A DNA stretch of 61,753 bases, taken from positions 1-61,753 of the forward strand of contig JAJFUE010000076.1 of NCBI GenBank assembly GCA_021372575.1. The letters are read 5' to 3'. This stretch comes from a bacterium (GTDB lineage: Bacteria; Sumerlaeota; Sumerlaeia; MVZB01). The position numbers and the translations under genes are program-made. Below are positions 1-8,083 of this stretch, piece after piece. Position 1 is the stretch's first letter; each line of letters begins with the position of its first letter. A model generated the notes under the pieces. The model saw only the letters and a list, made by a program, of their open reading frames with translations, did no database searches and was not told the origin of the DNA.

Positions 1-144
1 GTCGGGCCAGCGGTTTGCCTGCGGCTTCCTTCGGATTCGGCCTCGCGACCGACACCCTTGCCGTCCGGCTAACAGTTCCCCCTGTCGGGTCTGTAGAGGA
101 CTCTCACCTCCAAGTGAGTGCGCCCTGCCGGGCGCACATGAAAG
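1..144 (+). other. Structured non-coding stretch at left window edge
   Basis: No convincing gene is visible. The stretch holds a series of short inverted repeats: ACAG/CTGT at 72-85 and a perfect 8-bp hairpin GTGCGCCC-TGCC-GGGCGCAC at 118-137. It runs directly into an intrinsic terminator. This looks like the 3' part of a structured RNA or a dispersed repeat that begins before the window. I could not name the family. Confidence 0.35.
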
Positions 145-178
145 AGGGGCGGTCCCGGGTGGATCGCCCTTCATTTTT
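145..178 (+). terminator. Rho-independent terminator
   Basis: An 11-nt arm (145-155) pairs with 161-170 around a CGGGT loop, with one G-T pair, and is followed by a T-rich run at 171-178. It reads on the plus strand and would end any transcript entering from the left, insulating the ORF at 222. Confidence 0.6.
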
Positions 179-221
179 GGAGCAGCTTTTAAGTGAGTTA
201 CGGTGTTGACGAGGATTTCCG

Positions 222-593
222 ATGAAGCGAAGGGATGAATTCACAACGCGCGAGAATTTAGCGGATGAGCAATTTCTGCTTCAGTTAAATGCAGGCGGTG
301 AGTTGGGAGCTATTTGTTGCGCGATCAGGTCGATCGTTGCAGATCAGTGCAAGATCGCGAAGGAGAAAATCTATCCCGGCGATGATACTCAGGTGTTGAG
401 TCTTCTGATGAAAGATTGGGACGTTATGACGTTCGTATTGAAAGCTGAAGAAGTTCTTAAAATTGAAATTGACGAAAAAAAAGTCCCTCCGTTTACGCGC
501 GCGGGTATATTCGGGTTTACAATCAATGATGGGCCGGAAAATTTTGGGAGATGGTGCCTCGATGTAGCTGGAAGGATTTGCGATCCGGATTGA
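222..593 (+). CDS. Small hypothetical protein, possibly acyl-carrier-like
   Basis: A 123-residue protein with a GAGGAT ribosome site about 8 nt before the ATG. I do not recognise a named family. Residues about 35-95 (IRSIVADQCKI, then PGDD, then a helix ending KAEEVLKIEIDE) resemble the helical layout of acyl-carrier-like (DUF1493-type) proteins, but there is no clear DSL serine motif. The gene is AT-rich beside its neighbours: by hand count 30% GC in 421-480, against 60-70% in the adjacent operon. That suggests acquisition by transfer. It stands alone between the terminator at 145 and a REP-like hairpin cluster. No function is assigned; the fold suggestion is weak. Confidence 0.55.
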   Translation: MKRRDEFTTRENLADEQFLLQLNAGGELGAICCAIRSIVADQCKIAKEKIYPGDDTQVLSLLMKDWDVMTFVLKAEEVLKIEIDEKKVPPFTRAGIFGFTINDGPENFGRWCLDVAGRICDPD

Positions 594-607
594 GGCGGAT
601 TTGTGCC

Positions 608-692
608 GCCCCTCCGGGGCTTGTGGGATTTAGGGGGACGCTGACCCAGGGTTCCGCTTCGCTCCACCCTTGTATGCCGCCCCTGCCGGGGC
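608..692. repeat. REP-like hairpin pair
   Basis: Two palindromes of the form GCCCC-N3/4-GGGGC (608-620 and 679-692) flank a short piece with GACCCAGGG. They resemble the hairpins that frame the transposase gene near 35.3-35.9 kb and the GACCC/CCAGGG motifs near 15.1 kb, so they are probably mobilised REP copies. Confidence 0.5.
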
Positions 693-739
693 TTGGTAAA
701 TAGCGAAATCGATTTGGATAGACTTGGTCGTGAGGTTTT

Positions 740-778
740 CGATTACGATTACGATTACGAGCACGAGCACGAGCACGA
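740..778 (-). repeat. Hexanucleotide tandem repeat, copy 1
   Basis: On the plus strand: three CGATTA units then three CGAGCA units and a final CGA. Read on the minus strand it is TCGTGC units followed by TCGTAA units, the same order as three other copies (18482, 24584, 57415). It lies just past the terminator of the DUF4954 operon. Confidence 0.85.
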
Positions 779-782
779 AAAA

Positions 783-808
783 GAGGGGCGATCGGTTGAT
801 CGCCCCTC
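783..808 (-). terminator. Intrinsic terminator of the DUF4954 operon
   Basis: A perfect 11-bp stem, GAGGGGCGATC (783-793) and GATCGCCCCTC (798-808) with a 4-nt loop. On the minus strand it is followed by TTTTTCG. It sits 33 nt after the DUF4954 stop codon and should end the leftward operon. Confidence 0.8.
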
Positions 809-840
809 CTCTTATTCGAATGACCTATCTGTCCTATTTC

Positions 841-2811
841 CTAATTCGTCGGGACGGGGCTGGTGATTGATTCGAGGAGCTTGATGGCGCGGATGGCAAC
901 CTGCTCGGAATCCTTGGCGAGTTCCTTGATGAACTTGTTGCCTTCGAACGTGCCGCGGACCGCCTCGAAATCGGCGTCCTTGACCGCCTGGTCGCCGTCG
1001 ATGCCGAAGCCGATCTTGGTGGCCGGATCGAACTCCTTCTTGGCGTCCTGCGCAATCATGTTGTTGAACTTGATCCGCGCATCGCGCCATTCGGTGACGA
1101 TCTTCACCATGGACTCGTTGTTCAGCTCGACGCCCTGCGACGCAAGCACGTCGGCGAACCACACCATCTTGTCTTCGGCATACGCGGCGTGGATCTCCTC
1201 GAGACGCTTCTGGACCGCCTCGATCGAGCCGAGCTTGCCGGAAGCGATGTCGGCCTGCATCGCCACGACCTTCCCGGCCGGAGCCACGAGGCCGGACAGA
1301 TCGACCCAGTGGCCGAGCTTGCCGCTGCGCAGTCCGGCGAGCTTCTTCGCCGCCTGCGCCGCGCCGCCGCACTCGTCGATCGCCTGCACGAGGCATTCGC
1401 CGAGGAAGATCTTGAGCGCGATCTCGTAGTACTTGACGGCGGTGCGCAGGTCGAGCCGGGCGATGTGCGCCCCGTTGTAGAACACGTATTCGCGTTCCTT
1501 CGGGGTCTTCTCGTAGAGGTCGCGCAGCTCGGCCATGCCCTTCAAGACGCGTTCCATGATGTAAGGGCTGAACAGGTCGAAGTTGATCGGGTCAAGCTTG
1601 TCGGCCTTGCGGCGGTCGCGGGCGGGCCACTTGGCGCTGTCGCGCTTCGTGCCGACCGTGAACAGGTTCATCGCCGGCGTGACGACGGTCTTGTGGCCGT
1701 CGCCGTCGATGTAGGAGAACGGCAGGTTTTCGGTGTCGAAGTTGGCCATGTTCTTGCCAATGACGACGCTGAACGGGCCGACGACCGAGGACCACAACAT
1801 GTAGGAGAACGAGCCCGTCTTGGCGCCGCGCAGAACCATGCCCTGGTGGAGCGGCCCGAGCTTGTACATGTGGTTGGACTGGTTGGTGCCCGAGCCGGCG
1901 TTGTAGAACGAGAACATGCCCGCGATGAGCAGGGTCGATTTGTGGTGCGTGACGGTATAGGGGCCGGCATAAATCGAGCACGCCTCGCCGTGGTAGCCCT
2001 CGCAGTTGGCGAAGAAGACGGAGTTTTCGGCGGAGTATTGCTTGCCCATGCGGACGCCCTGGCCGATGAACGCGTGGGCGAGGATGACGCCGTCCTCGAC
2101 GCGCGAGCCGGAGAGGATGATGAAGTTGCGGGCGATGACGCCGGCGCCGACCATGCTCGGGTCGGCCGCCGAGCTCGCAATGGTGCCTTCGCGCAGCTCG
2201 AGGGCGCCGCTGATCGTGGCGTTCGGCCCGCAGGCGATGTTGACCAGGGAGCCGCATCGCTCGATGCGGCTGTCCTCGCCGATCCGGCCGCGCGCCGATT
2301 TTCTCGACTCGACGTGCTTCCTGATCATCTCCTGCATGCCGGCGATCAACTTCGCGTCGTGCCGGTAGATCGAGAGCATGTAGGCGAACGGGGCGCTCAT
2401 GCGGTCGAACATGGTGAGCGTGCGACCGCCGCCCTCGTTGAGCGCATCGACCTCGGCGCCGTTGCCGAAGGCGGTCTCGCCCTCAACGGCGAGCGTGCCG
2501 ACGTCCTCGATGACGACACGGTCGCCGATGTCGTAGTTGGCGACGCGGCGGGCGCCGGCAATGCGGACGCCGTTGCCGACCGCGCACTCGTGCAGGTTGC
2601 TGTCATAGACGCCGCAGGCCAGGGGCATGCCGCCGGGGCCGGGGACGGTTCCCTCGAGGGAGCCCAGCGTCACGCGACCTGAAAATCCGGCCCGGGCAAA
2701 CTGCTCGGGCCGGAACGGGTCACACACGAAAACCTGACGCCAGTCCTGCGCCGTGCATCCCCGGGATTCCAAAGATTGACGTTCCACATCGGTCAGGTTT
2801 CGCGGGCACAT
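841..2811 (-). CDS. DUF4954 family protein (left-handed beta-helix)
   Basis: A 656-residue protein matching the DUF4954 family in length and in its opening segment (LTDVERQSLESRGCTAQDW). The first two thirds are rich in short hydrophobic periods such as GVIARNFIILSGSRVEDGV, as expected for left-handed beta-helix sugar-nucleotide-acyltransferase-like folds. The last 200 residues look helical. The family has no proven reaction; in other bacteria it is often found beside NagB, as here (16 nt downstream), which suggests a role in amino-sugar or cell-envelope sugar metabolism. The start is supported by GGGAG 9 nt upstream. It is the last gene of the leftward operon and is followed by a strong terminator. 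Confidence 0.8.
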   Translation of the reverse strand: MCPRNLTDVERQSLESRGCTAQDWRQVFVCDPFRPEQFARAGFSGRVTLGSLEGTVPGPGGMPLACGVYDSNLHECAVGNGVRIAGARRVANYDIGDRVVIEDVGTLAVEGETAFGNGAEVDALNEGGGRTLTMFDRMSAPFAYMLSIYRHDAKLIAGMQEMIRKHVESRKSARGRIGEDSRIERCGSLVNIACGPNATISGALELREGTIASSAADPSMVGAGVIARNFIILSGSRVEDGVILAHAFIGQGVRMGKQYSAENSVFFANCEGYHGEACSIYAGPYTVTHHKSTLLIAGMFSFYNAGSGTNQSNHMYKLGPLHQGMVLRGAKTGSFSYMLWSSVVGPFSVVIGKNMANFDTENLPFSYIDGDGHKTVVTPAMNLFTVGTKRDSAKWPARDRRKADKLDPINFDLFSPYIMERVLKGMAELRDLYEKTPKEREYVFYNGAHIARLDLRTAVKYYEIALKIFLGECLVQAIDECGGAAQAAKKLAGLRSGKLGHWVDLSGLVAPAGKVVAMQADIASGKLGSIEAVQKRLEEIHAAYAEDKMVWFADVLASQGVELNNESMVKIVTEWRDARIKFNNMIAQDAKKEFDPATKIGFGIDGDQAVKDADFEAVRGTFEGNKFIKELAKDSEQVAIRAIKLLESITSPVPTN

Positions 2812-2827
2812 ATTTGACGTCTCCCTT

Positions 2828-3631
2828 TTACAAAGCCAGTTTCAACGAGTCTTTTTCGATGTCCTTGAAGTAGGCAACGGTGCCGACCTTGAGTTCCATC
2901 GTCGAAGGCGTATCGCAAACGATGATGCCGTGCGGATGGAGCTGGAGCGCGGAGACCGTCCACATGTGGTTGACGCCTTCCTCAACGACCTTTTGCAGGG
3001 CGCGGGCCTTGCCGTAGCCGCTGATGATGATGAGGACTTCCTCGGAGTCCATGACGGTGCCGACGCCGACGGTGAGGGCCGTGGCCGGAACCTTGTTCAT
3101 GTCGTGGTCGAAGAAACGCGAGTTGGCGACGCGGGTGTCGTAGGTCAGGGTCTTGACGCGCGTGCGCGAGCGTAGCGAAGAACCCGGCTCGTTGAAGGCG
3201 ATGTGGCCGTCGGGGCCGATGCCGCCCAGGTAGAGCTGGATGCCGCCGTAGGACTTGATCTTGTCTTCGTAGCGCTGGCATTCGCCCTCGAGGTCCTTCG
3301 AGAGGCCGTTCAGGATGTTGACGTTTTCCTTCTTTATATCGACGTGGCTGAACAGATGGTGCCACATGAAGTAGTGGTAGCTTTCGGGGTGGTCTTCGGG
3401 CAGGCCCACGTATTCGTCCATGTTGAACGTGACGACGTTCTGGAAGGAGACCTTGCCGGCCTTGCACAGCTCGACGAGGTTCTGGTAAGTGCCAATCGGC
3501 GAGGATCCGGTCGGGAGACCCAGCACGAACGGTTTCTGCGGGGTCGGCTTGAAGTCATTGATCTTCTTGGCGACGTAATAGGCAATCCACTTGCTGAGGC
3601 TTGCATAGTCGTCGTGAATGATGATTCTCAT
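2828..3631 (-). CDS. nagB: Glucosamine-6-phosphate deaminase
   Basis: A 267-residue cytosolic enzyme that converts glucosamine-6-phosphate to fructose-6-phosphate and ammonia, the entry of amino sugars into glycolysis. The length and residue numbering match E. coli NagB: D72 in [17 protein letters not shown], and D141, H143 and E148 in [18 protein letters not shown], are all in place. The C-terminal HPHGIIVCD and PSTMELK segments are also conserved. GGAG lies 8 nt before the ATG. It sits between the acyl-CoA ligase (51-nt gap) and DUF4954 (16-nt gap). No nagA or transport gene is visible in the window, so the amino-sugar source is unknown. Confidence 0.95.
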   Translation of the reverse strand: MRIIIHDDYASLSKWIAYYVAKKINDFKPTPQKPFVLGLPTGSSPIGTYQNLVELCKAGKVSFQNVVTFNMDEYVGLPEDHPESYHYFMWHHLFSHVDIKKENVNILNGLSKDLEGECQRYEDKIKSYGGIQLYLGGIGPDGHIAFNEPGSSLRSRTRVKTLTYDTRVANSRFFDHDMNKVPATALTVGVGTVMDSEEVLIIISGYGKARALQKVVEEGVNHMWTVSALQLHPHGIIVCDTPSTMELKVGTVAYFKDIEKDSLKLAL

Positions 3632-3681
3632 CGTGATTCTCCTTGATCTTGCCCGGGATTAAGAATCCTCGGGTGTACAAA

Positions 3682-5814
3682 TCAGATCATGATGCGGGCG
3701 TCGCCCACATAACATCCCTTGCCTTCCTCGAACACGAACAAAGGATTCAGATCCAGTTCCTTGATTTCGGGACAATCGAGCGCCAGGCAGGTCAATCGCT
3801 GGATGCAGTCCTCGACCGCCGCCAGGTCGCGGCATACGCGCCCGCGGGCGCCGTTCAGGATCGGGTAGGCCCGGATCTGCCGGATCATCTTGTGGACCTC
3901 GGCCGGATCGATCGGGGCCACGCGGAAACTGACATCCTTGAAAATCTCGACGAACGTGCCGCCAAGGCCGAACATCACGACCGCGCCGAAAGACGGGTCG
4001 CGCTTGATACCCAGAATGACTTCCTCGCCTCCTTTCATCATCCTCTGAACTAGGACGCCCCTGACCGTGGCGTTGGGGCAGTTTTTGGCCGCGTTGGCCA
4101 TGATCCGGTCATATGCGGACCGCGCTTCCCCGGCGGACTCGATATTGAGGACCACGCCGCCCACATCGACCTTGTGGGTGATCTGGTCACTCATGACCTT
4201 CATCACGACCGGGAAGCCCAGCTCGGACGCCCACTTGGCCGCCTCGTCCGCCGACGCGGCGACGCGGTCGCGGACCAGGGGCAAGCCGTAGGCCGTCAGC
4301 ACGGCCGAGATCTCCTCGGGGCGCAGCAGGTTGCGCCCGTCGCCCGAGGCCTGGCCCAGCGCCGCCTGGGCCTTCGCGTGCGAGAAATCCGTATAAGGCG
4401 CCGCGGGCGTCGCCGGCGACTCGCATTCCTGCCGGAACTTGAGCGCGCGAGCAAACGAGCGGCACATCGCCTCGGGAACGGTATAGTGGGGGATATGGCG
4501 CCGCAGCAGGATGTCGATCCCGCTGGCCACGTCGGCCTCGCCCATGAACGACGCATAGACGGGCTTGTCGGACTGGTGGCCGAGGGCGCTGATTTCGTCG
4601 GCGATCTGTTCGATGTCGGTCATCGACTGCGGGGTCAGGATCACCAGCGCGCCATCGACGTTGTCGTCGGCGAGAACGGCGGTGACGGCCGCGTTGTAGC
4701 GGTCGGCACGGGCGTCGCCGATCACATCGACGGGATTGTGGATGTTGGCGGTCTTGGGGAGGGCACGCTTGAATTTCTCGGTTGTCTCCTCGGAGAAATT
4801 CGCCAGCTCGAGCCCTTCCTCGATCGCAGCGTCGGTGGTCAACACGCCGGGGCCGCCGGCGTTGGTCACGATCGCGACCCGGTTGCCACGCGGCAGCGGC
4901 TGGTAGGCCATCGCCATCGCGATGTGGAACATCTCGTCGATCGTCTTGCAGCGGATGATGCCGGCCTGTTTGAGCGCCGCATCGCAAACGTTGTCGCTGC
5001 CGGCCAGCGATCCGGTGTGCGAGGCCGCCGCCGCCGCGCCCTGGCTCGTGCGGCCGCTCTTGAGCGCGAGGATCGGCTTGCCGGTCTCGGAGATAATGTC
5101 GCGGGCGGCCTGCATGAGGGCCTTGCCGTCGCTGATTTCCTCGAGGTAGATCAGGATGACCTGCGTCTTGGGGTCATCCTTGAGATAATAGAGCAGGTCG
5201 ATCTCACTGATGTCGGCCTTGTTGCCAAAGCTGACGAACTTGGAGAATCCGATGTGCTTGCTGCGGGCGTAGTCGAGGACGGCTGTGCAGAGGGCGCCCG
5301 ACTGCGACAGGAAGCCGATGGGCCCCTCGTCCGGCATGGCGCGGGCGAACGAGGCGTCGAGGCGCACGGAGGGATCGGTGTTGATAACGCCGAGGCAGTT
5401 GGGGCCGATGAAGGAGATGCCATACTGGTCGGCGATCGCCTTGAGCTGCTTTTCGCGCTCGATGCCTTCGGGGCCCGTTTCCTTGAAGCCGGCCGAGATG
5501 ACGATGGCGCCCTTGATCCCCTTCTGGCCGCACTGCTCGAGGGCGCGGCTGCAGACGGTGTTGGGGAAGACCAGGATCGCCAGATCGACGGGATCCTCGA
5601 TATCCTTGACATACTTGTAAGTCTTGACCCCGTCGATGGAGCGGTTGCCGGGCGAGACGGGGAAGATCATGCCCTGGAATTTGTCGCGCATGAGGTTGGC
5701 GAAGATGTCGTAGGGAACGGTGCCTGCGGTGCTGGTGGCCCCGACGACGGCCACCGAAGTCGGGTTGAAAATCGGATCGAGCTGCTCACGCGTTTTAATG
5801 TGAGACGGCGGCAT
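3682..5814 (-). CDS. ADP-forming acetate/acyl-CoA ligase (fused alpha-beta)
   Basis: A 710-residue fusion of the two halves of NDP-forming acyl-CoA synthetase, which interconverts acyl-CoA + ADP + Pi and free acid + ATP + CoA. It has an N-terminal CoA-binding Rossmann domain (VAVVGAT near residue 24), two ligase-CoA domains with the phospho-histidine site AASHTGSLAGSD (His266), and a C-terminal ATP-grasp domain from about residue 490. There is no GNAT domain, so it is not a Pat-type acetyltransferase. The upstream neighbour, 69 nt away, is an acyl carrier protein, an unusual partner that hints at a carrier-linked acyl substrate. The true substrate cannot be read from sequence. Confidence 0.88.
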   Translation of the reverse strand: MPPSHIKTREQLDPIFNPTSVAVVGATSTAGTVPYDIFANLMRDKFQGMIFPVSPGNRSIDGVKTYKYVKDIEDPVDLAILVFPNTVCSRALEQCGQKGIKGAIVISAGFKETGPEGIEREKQLKAIADQYGISFIGPNCLGVINTDPSVRLDASFARAMPDEGPIGFLSQSGALCTAVLDYARSKHIGFSKFVSFGNKADISEIDLLYYLKDDPKTQVILIYLEEISDGKALMQAARDIISETGKPILALKSGRTSQGAAAAASHTGSLAGSDNVCDAALKQAGIIRCKTIDEMFHIAMAMAYQPLPRGNRVAIVTNAGGPGVLTTDAAIEEGLELANFSEETTEKFKRALPKTANIHNPVDVIGDARADRYNAAVTAVLADDNVDGALVILTPQSMTDIEQIADEISALGHQSDKPVYASFMGEADVASGIDILLRRHIPHYTVPEAMCRSFARALKFRQECESPATPAAPYTDFSHAKAQAALGQASGDGRNLLRPEEISAVLTAYGLPLVRDRVAASADEAAKWASELGFPVVMKVMSDQITHKVDVGGVVLNIESAGEARSAYDRIMANAAKNCPNATVRGVLVQRMMKGGEEVILGIKRDPSFGAVVMFGLGGTFVEIFKDVSFRVAPIDPAEVHKMIRQIRAYPILNGARGRVCRDLAAVEDCIQRLTCLALDCPEIKELDLNPLFVFEEGKGCYVGDARIMI

Positions 5815-5883
5815 ACACGCTGACCCTTTCGGCCGTGCAAAACTGCAACGGCGTCCGGAGGATTAGATCGAATACGCTCCTGT

Positions 5884-6123
5884 TTAGAGGTATTGAGCGA
5901 CGAACTTGACGCAGCTGTCGATGTCCTGAACAGCCAGAGCCTTGTCCTCGTCCAAGGAAACCCCGAATTCCTCCTCGAGGGCTCCGACGAGCTGGACGCT
6001 CTGCTTGGAATCGGCGCCAAGGTCGAATACGAAATTGGCGTCGTCGCTGATCTGCTCCGGATCAATCTTCAGCACAAAACCGGCGGCTTTCTTGACGCGA
6101 GACACAATTTCACTCTCGTTCAT
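5884..6123 (-). CDS. Acyl carrier protein
   Basis: A 79-residue ACP starting MNESEIVSRVK. The phosphopantetheine site is DLGADSKQSVQLV: Ser is present but the usual DSL is DSK, a divergence from housekeeping AcpP. I chose the internal ATG at 6123 because GGAGGAT lies 8 nt upstream; the open frame extends further but has no site. It is the first gene of the leftward operon with the ADP-forming acyl-CoA ligase, NagB and DUF4954. It would need 4'-phosphopantetheine from an Sfp/AcpS-type enzyme; one is encoded at 32153. It probably serves a dedicated acyl-transfer step rather than bulk fatty-acid synthesis. Confidence 0.85.
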   Translation of the reverse strand: MNESEIVSRVKKAAGFVLKIDPEQISDDANFVFDLGADSKQSVQLVGALEEEFGVSLDEDKALAVQDIDSCVKFVAQYL

Positions 6124-6379
6124 GACAGCACATCCTCCGAACATCAGTTTTTCGAAACGTGGAACGACTTCTTCGGTCGATGGACAATACGGTCCATGCT
6201 GTGTCGAATTCAAGAAAAAAATGATCGGGTTTCGCATATTTCTTGATTGATCAATGTTCTTGCGGATCACAGGTTTCGGGAACGCCGATTCTGCCGCGCC
6301 AGCATGCCGGCTTGAGTAAGGGCCGAATCGAACCGCGTCGGCCGGCCGTCCCAGCCGGATTGTCGCCGGACTAAAAGAT

Positions 6380-6408
6380 TTATTATCGTTTGTACCGGCT
6401 TAGCACAA
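6380..6408 (-). promoter_or_regulatory. Candidate sigma-70 promoter for the ACP operon
   Basis: On the minus strand: TTGTGC (6408-6403), a 17-nt spacer, then TAATAA (6385-6380). It lies about 257 nt before the ACP start within a 396-nt gene-free stretch (6124-6519). The rest of that gap holds only a small AGGGCC/GGCCCT hairpin at 6455-6469, a possible weak terminator for the pseudopilin gene. Confidence 0.4.
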
Positions 6409-6519
6409 TGTATTGCGCTTAAGAATAAACCGGATTCAAGCATCCGAAAATGGGAGGGCCGCCGGCCCTGGAGGAGGAGGACCGGCGGGTTTGGGGGAGG
6501 CACATCCACATCTCGAGAC

Positions 6520-7272
6520 TCAGAACGTCGCGCCGCCGATCGGATCCTGCCGGCCGACGATTTGACCGTTGAGCATGAAGCGACCGCTGCGGTAATCGCC
6601 GCCGAAGCGATAGACGTCGCCCAGGCTCACGGTGCCGTTCGTCGGGTCGTATTCGGTCCAGCACATGGGCTGCTGGTTCTTGCCAAGGTCCGTGCCCGGG
6701 CCGGCCGCGCCGTAATCGCTGCCGCTGGCGGCCTGCATGAACGGGAAGCACTTGTAGGCCATGCGGCAACGGTTCTTGTCGGGGCCGATGCCGATGATGG
6801 CGTAACACTGACGCGGCCCCATCTGCTGCATGACTTCATACGAGCCCTGGTTGTCGCTGAAGCCCGACGAGCCATAGGACCATGAGCCCGAAGCGATGCG
6901 GTAACCGATCGCCGAGCCGCCGCCGCCGACGGCCATCGTCTGCGTTCCCTTGGCGAACGGATCCTCGAGGACGCCGGACATGTAAGCGATGGGCGTGGTG
7001 AGCTGGACGACGCCGTTGGCGTATTCCGTGTAGCCCTTGCCGGCAATCTGGCCGATCGTGTCGAGGCTGGAGTCGCTGTCGCGGGTGTAGGAGCCCCAAT
7101 CGACAAAGTAGGACTCGAGGGCGAGCGCCTGCGTCCGGATGTCGGACTGCGTGCGCGAGACGCGGGCGCGCGTCTGGGCCTCGAGGAAATTCGGGACGGC
7201 GATGGCCGCCAGGATCGCGATGATGGCCACCACGATCAACAACTCGATCAACGTGAAACCATGACTCTTCAT
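6520..7272 (-). CDS. Type II secretion-type pseudopilin
   Basis: A 250-residue secreted/membrane protein with a class III prepilin leader: MKSHG/FTLIELLIVVAII, cleavage expected after Gly5 by a PilD-type peptidase, Glu at mature position 5, then a hydrophobic helix to about residue 28. The globular part has the YAIIGIGPDKNR segment that many large environmental pseudopilins carry, and a C-terminal DPIGGATF. I chose the start at 7272 (GGAGGG 5 nt upstream) over the in-frame ATG 11 codons earlier. No assembly ATPase or secretin is nearby. Such solitary pseudopilins are frequent in Planctomycetota and related phyla. Its role (minor pilin or secretion substrate) is open. Confidence 0.85.
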   Translation of the reverse strand: MKSHGFTLIELLIVVAIIAILAAIAVPNFLEAQTRARVSRTQSDIRTQALALESYFVDWGSYTRDSDSSLDTIGQIAGKGYTEYANGVVQLTTPIAYMSGVLEDPFAKGTQTMAVGGGGSAIGYRIASGSWSYGSSGFSDNQGSYEVMQQMGPRQCYAIIGIGPDKNRCRMAYKCFPFMQAASGSDYGAAGPGTDLGKNQQPMCWTEYDPTNGTVSLGDVYRFGGDYRSGRFMLNGQIVGRQDPIGGATF

Positions 7273-7420
7273 CGAACTCCCTCCTTGTGGGAATTTGTTT
7301 TTCACTTCCAGTTCACGGAAGGAGTTTTAGCGGCGAATTGTTAAGCGATGATGATTCTAATATTTAAATGGGGTTTAAATTCGGCTAGATATTGGTTAAT
7401 GAAATTGGAGGGATCGATGC

Positions 7421-7567
7421 ATGAATCACAACCGGAAACCCAATCGTTTCGGCCGCTGGCGACCTTATGTGTTGATTGTGATCGGTCTATTGGCGGCGGC
7501 CGGGCTTGTGGCCCTGGCGTGGTTCTCGATGATCATGATCTACATTTCCCGCCACGGCCTTGACTGA
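7421..7567 (+). CDS. 48-residue single-pass membrane protein
   Basis: A short gene with a strong ribosome site, GGAGGG 7 nt before the ATG. The product starts MNHNRKPNRFGRWRP, a basic cytoplasmic tail, followed by a hydrophobic segment (about residues 16-42) and a short SRHGLD tail, as for a type II single-pass inner-membrane peptide. It is divergent from the pseudopilin gene and convergent with the antitoxin gene, whose 3' end is 18 nt away. No family was recognised. The ribosome site and positive-inside topology support it being real. Confidence 0.6.
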   Translation: MNHNRKPNRFGRWRPYVLIVIGLLAAAGLVALAWFSMIMIYISRHGLD

Positions 7568-7585
7568 CAAGCCGAACCGACGCCT

Positions 7586-7864
7586 CTAAACCAGTTCGAT
7601 CGAAACATGACGGCCCACCACCGCCGCCGCGCGCTGAAGGCTCGACAACGTGATGTCGGTTTGAGGATCAAGGATCCGATCGACTTGCGTGCGGCTGGTC
7701 TTGAGCATCATGGCCATTTTGTTCTTCGAGATTTTTCGTTTCCTCATGGCCTCGGCGAACTGCCAGGCGACGACTTCCTTGATCGCCTGCGCCTGCGCTT
7801 CTTCAAAGATACCTTCCTCCTTGAGGAAATCATCGATGCTGGAACCCATATGTTTTTTGCTCAT
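7586..7864 (-). CDS. HigA-type antitoxin (XRE helix-turn-helix)
   Basis: A 92-residue DNA-binding protein of the HigA/XRE antitoxin class. The opening SIDDFLKEEGIFEEAQAQA is typical of antitoxins paired with RelE/HigB-like toxins. The helix-turn-helix spans about residues 44-75 (ISKNKMAMMLKTSRTQVDRI). It would repress its own operon and bind toxin. Its start codon overlaps by ATGA the stop of a short upstream reading frame that looks like the 3' end of a toxin gene. No full toxin is present, so this is an orphan antitoxin in a decayed module. Confidence 0.85.
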   Translation of the reverse strand: MSKKHMGSSIDDFLKEEGIFEEAQAQAIKEVVAWQFAEAMRKRKISKNKMAMMLKTSRTQVDRILDPQTDITLSSLQRAAAVVGRHVSIELV

Positions 7865-7956
7865 CGCTCCAACTCTCTTTGTCGCTTTCGCGCCAATTCC
7901 AAATCGTCCTCCGGCATCGCGCGCGTCTTTTTGGCACTGTACCTAATAATGTGCAT
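7861..7956 (-). pseudogene. Truncated RelE/HigB-like toxin remnant
   Basis: A 31-codon frame from ATG at 7956 to TGA at 7861, overlapping the antitoxin start by ATGA. Its product, MHIIRYSAKKTRAMPEDD then LELARKRQRELER, resembles the C-terminal tail of RelE/HigB-like toxins (KKT-x3-P-x4-I-x-A-x2-R), which normally precede this antitoxin type with the same overlap. The frame is open upstream only to about 8016, where an in-frame TAA ends it, and no good ribosome site fits. About two thirds of the toxin is missing. Confidence 0.55.
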
Positions 7957-8083
7957 GGCGAGCCAGGCATTTATTCTGGCTGAAGCTCGGCTTATTCTGA
8001 TATTCACCTCCACTGCAAATTAGTTGCGAACTTTTTGCCGCCCTGTTCGTCTGATTGTGTAGAGCTTATTTTGGAGACGATGC

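Noticed and set aside
1189-2682. A 497-codon frame antisense to DUF4954
   Set aside because: Valine/alanine/arginine-rich shadow with no ribosome site.
4174-5823. A 549-codon frame antisense to the acyl-CoA ligase
   Set aside because: Low-complexity translation without motifs; a shadow of a conserved gene.
7348-7563. A 71-codon frame overlapping the small membrane protein
   Set aside because: No ribosome site and no protein-like composition; the frame from 7421 has both.
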